Assembly: GCA_030407315.1 (NCBI GenBank)
Contig: JALQPE010002476.1
Span: 1-64,000 of the forward strand
Reading direction: 5' to 3'
DNA length: 64,000 nucleotides
From: Asparagopsis taxiformis
Taxonomy: Eukaryota; Rhodophyta; Florideophyceae; Bonnemaisoniales; Bonnemaisoniaceae
The position numbers were made by a program, and so were the translations under genes. Within the stretch, counting starts at the first letter, position 1. Each line of letters starts with the position of its first letter. Shown piece after piece: positions 21,201 to 29,454 of this stretch. The notes under the pieces were generated by a model that saw only the letters and a list, made by a program, of their open reading frames with translations, searched no databases and was not told the DNA's origin.

Positions 21201-22198
21201 TGCATAGCATTGAGACGATGCAGTCCGTCGATCACGGTCACGTTCGCATTGGCATGGAATTTGCCATTCTGGAACAGACGCGTGTCGGCGGACAAATGCG
21301 TGTTCTGCGACCTCAGCACCGTCACAGTGATACGCGAAGAGCTCACATACCCCACCGCCAACATATTGTTGCGCAGGTCCTCCACGTGGTCTTCTTTGAC
21401 ATCGCGAAGGGTCACGGCCGGTTCCACTAGCTGCCTCACCAACACAGTCGCTCCTTCTCCGACGTAATCCGACGTCACAAACTTGGGCACCATAATTTGC
21501 GTCCCCTGCTGCTCACGAATGCTTTCCGCCACCTCCGGTTCGTCGTCCACCTCGGTTACGTCCTGCGTAGTAGCTTCGGTGACGTTGGAGCGAGCAGGGT
21601 GCTTCGTGCCTCCACTGGAGGCTCTGGCAGAGCGAGCAGGGCGCTTCGTGCCTCCCGAAACCGGGACGGAGCGTGCTGGATGCTTCGTACCCCCCGAACC
21701 AGTGATTTCGCCTGCTGGACCGGTACTGGGCATCCGTCCCGAGCTGGCCTGGTTCGTCGCTGCGTTGAAGTTTGACGCTGCAGCAGGGGTACGAATGTCG
21801 CTAGAGCCATCCTCCGCAGCGGGGCGCATCATCCGAGTATCCCAAGGGTAAAACGCCGCGGCGTATGCTCCACCCATCGTCTCCGGCGGTCCCTCGGCGC
21901 CATCAAACATGTACGGGAACGGGAGGTCCTTGAACTTGTCCTTAGTCGCAATGTTGCGCACGACGATATAGTCGGCCTCGTCGGTTTCCGGCAGCTTGTG
22001 GTTGTGCAGCGTGCGCGGAAGGCCAACATCGCCACCAGCAGTGCTCACCGAAGCCGTCCCAATATGCACAGCCGCACCGTCCACGTCCGCAAACAAGTCG
22101 ACATCGACGCCGCGCTTGAGTCCGCGCGACTCCGCTGACGCGCTCACTTGATCGCCGCAAACCGTTGAAAACAAACTGCTGAAATGCGTATCCGCCAT
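18266..22198 (-). CDS. ParB-like domain fused to 2OG/Fe(II) oxygenase-like domain
   Basis: I chose the ATG at 22198 (context aaccATGG, 1310 residues); the frame is open for 61 more codons upstream. Residues 1-240 are low-complexity, with repeated GTKHPARS/GTKRPARS units near 150-200. Residues ~250-360 look like a ParB/Srx fold: VTLRDVKEDHVEDLRNNM, then VTVIDGLHRLNAM, matching the DG-HR-A pocket of ParB-type NTP-binding domains. A helical region and a basic then acidic linker (~600-880) follow. Residues ~960-1200 resemble a PhyH-type double-stranded beta-helix: RQVPHNDF gives the H-x-D, WVCPGSHKYVF follows, VPPRSVFIGHGHVQHAGAGH gives the distal H, and a downstream Arg is in HTTTRYHTYF. It would be a nuclear, DNA-directed hydroxylase or demethylase; the substrate is unknown. 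Family assignments are from motifs only. It shares its repeats with the methyltransferase gene beside it. Confidence 0.75.
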   Translation of the reverse strand: MADTHFSSLFSTVCGDQVSASAESRGLKRGVDVDLFADVDGAAVHIGTASVSTAGGDVGLPRTLHNHKLPETDEADYIVVRNIATKDKFKDLPFPYMFDGAEGPPETMGGAYAAAFYPWDTRMMRPAAEDGSSDIRTPAAASNFNAATNQASSGRMPSTGPAGEITGSGGTKHPARSVPVSGGTKRPARSARASSGGTKHPARSNVTEATTQDVTEVDDEPEVAESIREQQGTQIMVPKFVTSDYVGEGATVLVRQLVEPAVTLRDVKEDHVEDLRNNMLAVGYVSSSRITVTVLRSQNTHLSADTRLFQNGKFHANANVTVIDGLHRLNAMHSIADDFTRLTRMHRTKLPQEANRLRWVTQPLDVYYLRRKDDSDLQPHEIIHKSAESNHTTGTQLTERSLVRILSSIQQFIRTIAVANNVENAGDLRESDVIRTLFEAQFMGMMNSTNTARRWTRLAIATLKHPVLDDVLRELNNSERRNEIGITHLDHKIVRELLEENFVFVLRGLSEYLNPAHGGRPDGRFDVNDFYTYVRRVTAIANSLYAAFGRPKSIMRKSFLSTEMAIGSVKQPKELQWHLTNAIAMYRGDDRSSEVRMRRRTTRLQDLETNLKEFFNPTLKKKTKARRKRRPSAANVRLTHKKQRNVEHEPASHGIRRRSQRLRSTGSTRLEEEEPVVVQQSAGEEEQAVVDKPTDQQQATASGDEVDEDSARSPDSAVEIVPQDNQRAGATPSNQESVHTASDEEDKQGADEGQVESKGVREVTITFTVPEGVEVDEDGYIVRDSPSEDDLLFDDRMPSLPDDFEDRAEGHHLAQRPADVIASVRVGCLPPIELRLLLESVEIDEEGREVRYLKQVAMDPVFEGLHIPEEHRARVLFEIDHVYPMFFAAWKMAAKAMCEPTSTFLPSRLDFAQVARMSTSWKDSYEAGTGMAYFHNCRTEINERGYTVMHNFADVSYLDASDKFPFDLGLMEEIPNQELFRYFLGTWEGEQVHKDPGNRQLWSPIVNTGDDETDEKNRNEGRARFTSTRHCLVDYAENDETHIDRFKFVTRRALLDVWLGILVRLTGLEECGLPGEKLVMPASGGRFLITGKGCPRQVPHNDFPVPPRDRKDQLPGYFVIANGDDPFPIWVCPGSHKYVFSKALELDMYAKTMKLKKVIVPPRSVFIGHGHVQHAGAGHVDRVVSHTTTRYHTYFRNASYPIPDNVSFGFIRRLGFEEEVIANAPRRSARQSQPAPVNVRHKTVVPIPVKKDGRPKTGQLRMMRMKTTEPRKDVMHTPSVAPVVPLLPGQPGYLVHYHSEDEEEEQFSDG

Positions 22199-22485
22199 GG
22201 TTGTTGAGTTGGAAAGGAAAAGAGATGGTTGACGTTGACGTATTCGAGTGATGTGGATGGTATGTTTCACGTTAAGTTGAAGAATGGTCGTGAACGCCAA
22301 TCGCTGGAAATAATAACACAATACAACCGAAATTTTGTTAGGTACACACCTATCGTGACCGCTGGAATGCAAGACAGGCAATCGAGATGTGAGTGTCCGT
22401 TCAGAACGGGCCCGAGTCGGGCTCTCGAAACCTGACGAGGTGGCGTGAAGCAGGCAGTGTCCTTGATGTGTAATGTGTTAAAATT
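22199..22485. other. 5' flank of the ParB-oxygenase gene
   Basis: This 287-base stretch separates the chosen start from the left terminus of the neighbouring element. It should hold the promoter of the minus-strand ParB-oxygenase gene. Its only long open frame is the in-frame upstream extension of that gene. No clear TATA box was picked out. Confidence 0.35.
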
Positions 22486-22539
22486 ACAGCTGTCAAGCTA
22501 GGCGGCTTTTGGGGCGGCTGCGAGCACCCCTTTATCCGG

Positions 22540-23650
22540 GGAACACCCTGATTTGAGTTAAAATTTGGGCTATTCTCAAAAACATGCACATGTGAACATG
22601 TTTTTGAGATGGGGGTGTGCCGTACGGCACAATCGACCCGCCCAAATCGTTGATTTTTGCAAGATTTTTTGTGCCCGAAATTTTAGAATTTCTGGGCTGG
22701 CCAGCAGTGCATCTGAGATGGACATCCACCGGACGTCCATTTCAGGTTGGTCGTGTGCTGCCTACATCCACGCATTGCAGCAACTAAGCAGGCGGGTTCA
22801 CTACTAATATAAAGTGCACGGAATATGAGTAACGTGATGGGTGAGTAGTGTTTCTGTTGAGGGAGTAAGGCGGGACCATGATGAAACACGGAAGAAGATT
22901 TCTCCCTAGCATAACTTAGGCTTGAAGCCTGCAATCGGCCCATCTTCCGGCGCCATTTAGCCTCACAGTTAGTGCTTACAGAAGCCAGTGATGACCCCGC
23001 TCGGGGCGGCGGCCGGTTCCTGGGGCCGTTGTGGCCAAATTAGACACCCTGATTTGAATTAAAATTTGGGCTATTCTCAAAAACATGCACATGTGAACAT
23101 GTTTTTGAAATGGGGGTGTGCCGTACGGCACAAACGACCCGCTGAAATCGTTGATTTTTTACAATTTTTTTGTGCCCGAAATTTTAGAATTTCCGGGCTG
23201 GCCAGCAGTGCAATCGAGCTGGACATCCACCGGACGTGCATTTCAGGTTGGTCGTGAGAGAGTGGGGTGGGACCATGATGGAACAAGGACCAAGACCTGT
23301 CCCTGGCGTATTGAGCCTGAAATTGACCCTTTGTCAGACGCCATTTAGCCTTACAGTTAGTGCTTACAGAAGCCAGTGACAACCCCACTCGGGGCGGCGG
23401 TCGGTTCCTGGGGCCGTTGTGGCCAAATTAGACACCCTGATTTGAATTAAAATTTGGGCTATTCTCAAAAACATGCACATGTGAACATGTTTTTGAGATG
23501 GGGGTGTGCCGTACGGCACAATCGACCCGCTGAAATCGATGTTTTTTGCAATATTTTTTCTGCCCTGAATTGTAGAATTTCTGGGCTGGACAGCAATGCA
23601 ACTGAGCTGGACATCCACCGGGCGTCCATTTCAACTTGGTCTTGTATTTT
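22540..23650 (+). repeat. Middle repeat array, three copies in plus orientation
   Basis: Three units of the same family as at 16060-18000 lie between the two genes. The 16-bp palindromes are at 22616-22631, 23117-23132 and 23505-23520, with steps of 501 and 388 bases, so the long and short spacers alternate as in the left array. The array is upstream of the ParB-oxygenase gene and downstream of the methyltransferase gene, the position of a shared regulatory or binding region. Confidence 0.9.
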
Positions 23651-23861
23651 GCATCTGCACGCATAACAGCAACCAAGCAGTCAGGTTCACTGCTCGGACG
23701 AAGTGCACCTAGAGTGTGAACGATTGGTTTTTGACAGGCGAGTACTGCCGAATAGGTTTCACCCTGGACTAATGGTGGCTGGACATTCTGCATTATATGA
23801 TATACTTCAACTCTGGAACGTAGCTTTATTTGTAGTCGAAATGAAAACATCTTTCGTGACC

Positions 23862-26800
23862 CTAATTCCATGCTCTAAACGCTGTCCCATAATGAACGTA
23901 GAGCTCCTGCCCCGGACGGATATCGCGGATTGCACGTACTACAATGATCTTCGGATTTTCTAGGTCCTTCGCCTTGAGCTTCTTCCCCGTCGAACCGCTG
24001 CTGTAGTTCTCGACAAACTCGACGTTGGCCATCCGCCTGGTGTCTTCCGCCGGAGTGTCCTCACCTCGCAAATACCGCGGGTCGTTGATGAACTGCGCCG
24101 AACAGAACGGAGCCGGAACAATCCAAATTGGATGCTCGATGTTTTCGTCGTCCTCCGCTGTTGCATACAGCTTGATAGCATACATCAAGAATGTTTCCTT
24201 CGTTATCGCCATGTGACCCTCTCCGTACGCGAACCTCATCGACTCCTTGCTCATATCAGAGTACACAACAGTTCCGTAGTATGCACATACTTCGTCACCA
24301 ACATTAAATGTCTGTTCAGCGAAGAGCCCTCTTCCTGCATTTGGATGCTTAATCAGCGATGGTCGAACGCTCAATTTTTTCGCAACACAATCGTGTGCCC
24401 GCATCACGCGAGGGTTTTCAGTTTGCAACCAGCGGCGCAGGGAAGGTGGCCAATAATGTACCGGTTTCTCCATGTGCTCGCGCGACGCAATCGACTCTGG
24501 GCACAGCTGCCAGAGGTACTGCCGAATATATTTCGGGAACCTCTGGTACAGGGGAAGGCCAGGTGGGGGTTCGATGATCCTGCGTTCCCTCTGCGTACGC
24601 ATCGTGACAGAGGGGGACGCCAAGAACTTCTCAGCACTCTGTTTCGCTTCTGTCGTGACCCTCATGTCAGTGTTGTTTGAAAGAATTACACGTGACATGA
24701 CTGCACACAGCTTTGGAAGCGATCGTACCACACACAATTTGTCCATGTCACTGCCGACGAAAACACGGTGCTCAGGCAAGCTCATAGCTGCTTTTCCCGT
24801 TGCGAAAGTGCCAGAGAATGGATCGACAACAATATCACCAGGCTGTGAATGCTGGCTGATCAACTCCATCATGAGAGCGACGCTCTTCTGCTCTGCACGA
24901 ACTCTGACCGTAGCACCGGTTGTGCTCCTTGTTCGCCACACCATCTCATTCGAATCGATGGCGGGCATATTGATGGTGACGTTGCACCACGCCGGGTACG
25001 TGCCGTCCATGTATCCGTGGTTCCTATAGGCCACCATCTCGCTTCCGGTCTTGAACGGAACACCTCGCTTCCAGAAGTGGATAGCGACCTCTGCCATGTT
25101 CATGCGTTGGTACCTCTTCCGCCCCGGCATTTGATAGAGGTGCCCAGGTAGTCGGACAAACAACAGAGGTACCTCGTCAACGAAGAAAACTGAATTCCGA
25201 ACGACGTCCTCCTCCTCCTCGTCCTCCTCCTCATCCGCACTTTCTTCGCCACTGTGCTGCGATGCTTCGGAGTCCGAATTCATGGACGTAACCTCTTCTT
25301 CATCCGACCCGTCATCACTGGCAGCAGTATCGGTTGGGCCTTCTGACTGCGGTCCTTTGTACGTTTCCAAGTAATGGAACCATTCGTAGAACTGCAAAAC
25401 CGAGCAGAACACGATGCCGTGGCCACCGGGGCGCAACAGCTCGTCAAACACTTCGATGCTAGCCTGCATATCTTCTGCAGTTAGCCTGTCGTACGAAGAG
25501 TTGGAATCGTTCCTCTTACGACGAACATTGTAGGGCGGATCAGTCAGAATGAGCTGAACGTTGCCCGTGATGGGCACGTGTTCTCGGCTCTCGTCGGCAC
25601 TGACCAAATCTTCGAAAGGGACGTCGTACACCCGGCAATACTGACTCATTTTCGAAAGAAAGTCCTTTGCGAGAGCCTGCCCTTCACTTTCCTGCTCTTC
25701 TGTCGCATGGGGTGACGGTGACGGGGGAGACGGCCCTTGGGCAGTAAGACTGGTCCTCCCAGGTCCAAGTTGAAGCCTGGTTGTGTGTCTTGTCGACGGA
25801 ACCAAACCTCTCCCTCCTGTGTTGCGACGAGTGGGAGTGTCATCAACCGGCTTGGGGACCTTTTCTGCGTCCGCGGCTTGTGGTGCCGGGCGGAGGACAG
25901 CCATAACGTCTTCGTCGAGGGTGTCAAAATACGCTGGCAGCTTGTCCGGATTTCCGCTTGAGAAGTATATTTCCAGTGCCCCCCAGCGGTCGGACTCCGG
26001 CCAGGTGTACAGGTCCGGGTTGACGATAAGAAACTGCAACCGGTCGAAGAACTTCCTCACAAGGTCCCTAAATGCACTGTGCTGCGCACTGGTTCTTGTC
26101 TCTACTTTTCCACCATATCCATCAGGATGAGATAGGGGAGCTTTGTTGTGGTAGAGATCTAGCTTCTGCTCCATCGGTGCGAATAGACCTTCATCGAGCA
26201 CGTCAAACCAATGCTCACTGCTGTCGAAAATGATGTACGGCGCCATCAACTCTTCGAAGCTGGAAAACTTTGCGGCGTAGGCCACATCGGTCCAAGCATG
26301 GTATAAAACTTGAACCACGTAACAAGCTCGATTAGTGCTTTTCCGATGGGCTGGGACGCGTGCGGCTTCGTTCCCCTCTTCGGCCGCATCTCCTATTCGG
26401 CGACGCGGCAGGTTCTTGTTGTGATTTCGGATGATAGACAACGCTTGGAAATACATCAATACCTCGAACGTTTCCGGTGGAGCAAGAACGAAGGCGCTTG
26501 GTTCCCCGCGCTGCGGCGCCTGTAGTGGCGAAGGAAGCATGTTACATCCAATAAGGAAGGTCTGCGGCACGATCCCAGAAAGGATGCAGTGCTCAACCCA
26601 TTGCCCGATACGCTCATCCTGTCTTGAAAACTCGGCAATGGGTAATGCCAGACGAACAATCTGCTTGGCTCGCTCAACGTTCATCTCTGCCATGACGATT
26701 TCGGCAACATCCGCCTCGACTCCAGCATTCTTCGAACGACCGCTGAAGGACATGCTGAGTCGACCTTGCAGCGCCACAAATTGTTCTTCCGTGCCCTGCG

Positions 26801-27059
26801 CAACCCAAGCGCCAAGGTCCGCGTATGTGAAACCTCCCGGCTTGTCCGTCAAGTCTGCGAAACTTGAGTGGGCGAATAAATCCAGCAAGAGGCGGAGGAA
26901 GTCTTTGCCAGCGAGAGTAGTTTCGCGGGCGGCGCGACCTACGTTTCGACGTGTACCCATGTCACTAGAATCCTCCCAAGGGCTAGCGGGTTCGCGCAGA
27001 ATTGGCACGGTTGCGTCGTCAACGATCGGATTGCTGTTGCGCCTGCGCTTATTCGTCAT
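23862..27059 (-). CDS. Beta-class DNA methyltransferase fused to SET domain
   Basis: The ATG at 27059 (A at -3) gives 1065 residues; the frame is open 86 codons further upstream. Residues 1-430 are of unknown fold and mostly helical. Motif IV, ILTDPPYNVRRKRND, lies near 503-517. An acidic insert with Asp/Glu/Ser runs follows at ~585-625. Motif I, VVDPFSGTFATGKAAMS, is near 740-756. The order IV then I, with a recognition region between, is the beta class of amino-methyltransferases; DPPY rather than SPPY favours N6-adenine over N4-cytosine. From ~895 to 1062 a SET domain follows: PNAGRGLFAEQTF, EVCAYYGTVV, QFINDPRYLRG and GQELYVHYGTAFRAW. The usual R-F-x-N-H-S-C reads QFINDPR, so the Asn is kept but His/Cys are not, and no post-SET cysteines are seen. 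Nucleic acid and protein substrates are unknown. Such a fusion is not one I recognise. Confidence 0.8.
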   Translation of the reverse strand: MTNKRRRNSNPIVDDATVPILREPASPWEDSSDMGTRRNVGRAARETTLAGKDFLRLLLDLFAHSSFADLTDKPGGFTYADLGAWVAQGTEEQFVALQGRLSMSFSGRSKNAGVEADVAEIVMAEMNVERAKQIVRLALPIAEFSRQDERIGQWVEHCILSGIVPQTFLIGCNMLPSPLQAPQRGEPSAFVLAPPETFEVLMYFQALSIIRNHNKNLPRRRIGDAAEEGNEAARVPAHRKSTNRACYVVQVLYHAWTDVAYAAKFSSFEELMAPYIIFDSSEHWFDVLDEGLFAPMEQKLDLYHNKAPLSHPDGYGGKVETRTSAQHSAFRDLVRKFFDRLQFLIVNPDLYTWPESDRWGALEIYFSSGNPDKLPAYFDTLDEDVMAVLRPAPQAADAEKVPKPVDDTPTRRNTGGRGLVPSTRHTTRLQLGPGRTSLTAQGPSPPSPSPHATEEQESEGQALAKDFLSKMSQYCRVYDVPFEDLVSADESREHVPITGNVQLILTDPPYNVRRKRNDSNSSYDRLTAEDMQASIEVFDELLRPGGHGIVFCSVLQFYEWFHYLETYKGPQSEGPTDTAASDDGSDEEEVTSMNSDSEASQHSGEESADEEEDEEEEDVVRNSVFFVDEVPLLFVRLPGHLYQMPGRKRYQRMNMAEVAIHFWKRGVPFKTGSEMVAYRNHGYMDGTYPAWCNVTINMPAIDSNEMVWRTRSTTGATVRVRAEQKSVALMMELISQHSQPGDIVVDPFSGTFATGKAAMSLPEHRVFVGSDMDKLCVVRSLPKLCAVMSRVILSNNTDMRVTTEAKQSAEKFLASPSVTMRTQRERRIIEPPPGLPLYQRFPKYIRQYLWQLCPESIASREHMEKPVHYWPPSLRRWLQTENPRVMRAHDCVAKKLSVRPSLIKHPNAGRGLFAEQTFNVGDEVCAYYGTVVYSDMSKESMRFAYGEGHMAITKETFLMYAIKLYATAEDDENIEHPIWIVPAPFCSAQFINDPRYLRGEDTPAEDTRRMANVEFVENYSSGSTGKKLKAKDLENPKIIVVRAIRDIRPGQELYVHYGTAFRAWN

Positions 27060-27386
27060 AATGGAATGAGTGGAAAATTCGGTACAGGATGGCGACCGCT
27101 CGGCGAGACAGTCAAATTTGACGACGTATCTCGTGACGTTTGCACTCTTTCGTGAGGAACACTGGTTGATATCGAACGGAACAGAGTATACGGGTACACA
27201 GCACTGGAAAGGTCTTGAAACCCGTAACCGGTGTAGGTAATAAGTTGTGACGGATACGTGGTAGAGAAAAAATTTTAAAAAGATTGTGATTCCCTGCCTT
27301 TGAGTGTTGTACTGCAAGGCCGCCAGTCACATAGGTTGACACAGGTGCCTCACGCTTACCAGGTGAGCGACATCCGGACGGCCACT

Positions 27387-27569
27387 GGACGTGGGGATGT
27401 CCGACTCAGATGCATTGCTGGCCAGCCCAGAAATTCTACAATTTCGGGCAGAAAAAATATTGCAAAAAACATCGATTTCGGCGGTCGATTGTGCCGTACG
27501 GCACACCCCCATCTCAAAAACATGTTCACATGTGCATGTTTTTGAGAATAGCCCAAATTTTAATTCAAA
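27387..27569 (-). repeat. Solo repeat copy upstream of the methyltransferase gene, inverted
   Basis: One truncated copy of the 240-bp repeat core lies in the opposite orientation to the arrays at 16-18 and 22.5-23.6 kb. Its 16-bp palindrome is at 27490-27505. It sits about 330 bases upstream of the chosen methyltransferase start, so it is placed to influence its promoter. It ends in TTCAAAGCAGG where other copies continue TTCAAATCAGGG. Confidence 0.85.
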
Positions 27570-27844
27570 GCAGGATGCAGATATTCGTCTTCTACCATTG
27601 TCAGAACACATTCGTATAACCACATTTGGAGAACCTGAGCCCAGAGCTATCGGTTTTGGCGGGAGCTAAGCCATATCTCATATAATCAGTAACTACTTCC
27701 CGCCAGCTGAGTGGTGGAACCCCTGCTATTTCTACCAACGAGACATACGGGGTGTCAACTCGGCAATCGTATATGATTTGGGTGCTAAATTTATTCAAGA
27801 GACGAATGGGCTTCGAAAAGGAGCCCAACTACGTCTACTTGTGA

Positions 27845-28200
27845 TCCATGGGTATAGGACTATTCTATTCTTCTCCAGGCTTCCACCGTAGCCGCCTCCT
27901 CCGCCTCCGTTAATGGAAAGAATATCCGAACCGCACCTCAACATGTTCTTCATGTGATCCATGGGTACTGACATCTCACATGCTCTCCAGGCTTCCACCG
28001 TAGCCGCCTCCTCCGCCTCCGTTAATGGCAACAATATCCAAACTGGACCTCTACATGTTTTTCTTGTGATCCATGGGTACTGACATCTCACATGTTCTCC
28101 AGGCTTCCTCCAAAGCCGCCACCTCCACCTCCGTTAATGGAAAGAATACCCGAACCGCAGGCTTCCTCCATAGCCGCCTCCACCTCCGTTAATGGCAAAA
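27845..28200. repeat. ~115-bp minisatellite that reads as Gly-rich peptide on minus strand
   Basis: Four imperfect units contain a CTCCAGGCTTCC[AT]CC-TAGCCGCC core followed by GTTAATGG. On the minus strand the units read INGGGGGGYGGSLE or close variants, but no continuous long frame joins them and stops occur between them. It may be a decayed coding repeat or plain minisatellite. The sequence around it, 27570-27845 and 28200-28660, holds no gene that I can support. Confidence 0.6.
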
Positions 28201-28665
28201 ACATCTCACCGGGCTGAAAACGGACGGACGACATTGGGTTCGTTCCGCTGCGTAGACGTTTAGAATCTTGTTAGAAAAAAGTAAACGAAAGAGAATGACA
28301 TCTCATCTCTGTCGCAATATGTTCCATTTTCAAGTTCTCGGGTTCCACACCCATCAAGGCCTGGATCGAACCCTCTTCGATGGATAGGACAAATAGTGGA
28401 AGGCTTTTAAGCCTGTGACCAAGCGGCTATTGATTGGTTGGAGGAAGGAAATTACAGAGGAAATTTAGCTGAGTACGGTGCTCGCGATAGCTGTTAGGTT
28501 AAAGTCAAATATGTGTTTCGATTATTTTTCGTACGAAAATGTCTTGCAAAAGACGATGCTTTGTCGTTCTCCTGGAGGGAGTCCGTTGCATTGCACTCAA
28601 TTCGAGAGCATCGTCATGAAGGAGAGGATTCTTTCTGCTTGTTAGAATCGGTTTAGAGCACATAG

Positions 28666-29220
28666 CTAATGCATTACTGGCCAGCCCAGAAATTGTAGAA
28701 TTTCGGGCAGCAAAAATATTGTAAAAAACCTTGATTTGGGCGGCCGATTGTGCCGTACGGCACACCCCCATTTCAAAAACATGTTCACATGTGCATGTTT
28801 TTGAGAATAGCCCAAATTTTAATTCAAATCAGGGTGTCTAATTTGGCCACAACGGCCCCAGGAACCGACCGCCGCCCCGAGCGGGGTCATCACTGGCTTC
28901 TGTAAGCACCAACTGTAAGGCTAAATGGCGTCTGACGAAGGGTCAATTTCAGGCTCAATACGCCAGGGACAGGTCTTGGTCCTTGTTCCATCATGGTCCC
29001 GCCCCGCTCTCTCACGACCAACCTGAAATGGACGTCCGGTGGATGTCCAGCTCGATTGCATTGCTGGCCAGCCCAGAAATTCTAAAATTTCGGGCACAAA
29101 AAAATATTGCAAAAAACATCGATTTGGGCGGTCGATTGTGCCGTACGGCACACCCCCATCTCAAAAACATGTTCACATGTGCATGTTTTTGAGAATAGCC
29201 CAAATTTTAATTCAAATCAG
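28666..29220 (-). repeat. Right repeat array, two copies in inverted orientation
   Basis: Two units of the same family lie in minus orientation with 16-bp palindromes at 28749-28764 and 29137-29152, a 388-base step with the short type of spacer. The array abuts the right terminus of the candidate element at 29267. Together with the plus-oriented array at 22540-23650 it makes the sub-terminal regions of that element inverted repeats over several hundred bases. Confidence 0.9.
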
Positions 29221-29454
29221 GACGTCTTCCGGACATAGGGGTGCTCGCGGCCTAGCTCGACAGCTGTAATTGTACCTCATTAAATACTGTTGATGACTGC
29301 CTACCGTATACAATCTGGGCTGTTGGCGTATTATCCGGTACTTGACCTGACCTGAACGTTCATCGCAGACCGTTGTGGTTACCGACACTATACAGCAATC
29401 TTTTTTGTATCTCGTGCAACTCAATCGTTCCATCGCTTCCGGGAAAGCTTCATT

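Larger units (their letters stand above)
22486..29267. mobile_element. Candidate TIR element carrying the methyltransferase-SET gene
   Basis: The left end starts ACAGCTGTCAAGCTAGG at 22486. The right end, read on the minus strand from 29267, starts ACAGCTGTCGAGCTAGG. Both then share GCGAGCACCCC and a TCCGG, so about 40-50 bases are inverted repeats with small gaps. Each end is flanked by AATT (22482-22485 and 29268-29271), a possible 4-bp target duplication, although AATT is itself a palindrome and so cannot prove direction. Inside both ends the same 240-bp repeat family continues in inverted orientation. The element is 6.8 kb and its only long gene is the methyltransferase-SET ORF. No recognisable transposase is encoded. 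Confidence 0.6.

Noticed and set aside
18266..22198. A bacterial ParABS partition gene or contamination
   Set aside because: No ParA gene, no operon structure, a 1310-residue protein with low-complexity linkers, and neighbouring eukaryotic retroelements.
28360..28440. Minus-strand GGGTTCGATCC that resembles a tRNA B box
   Set aside because: No matching A box, acceptor stem or anticodon arm could be formed with the upstream bases.
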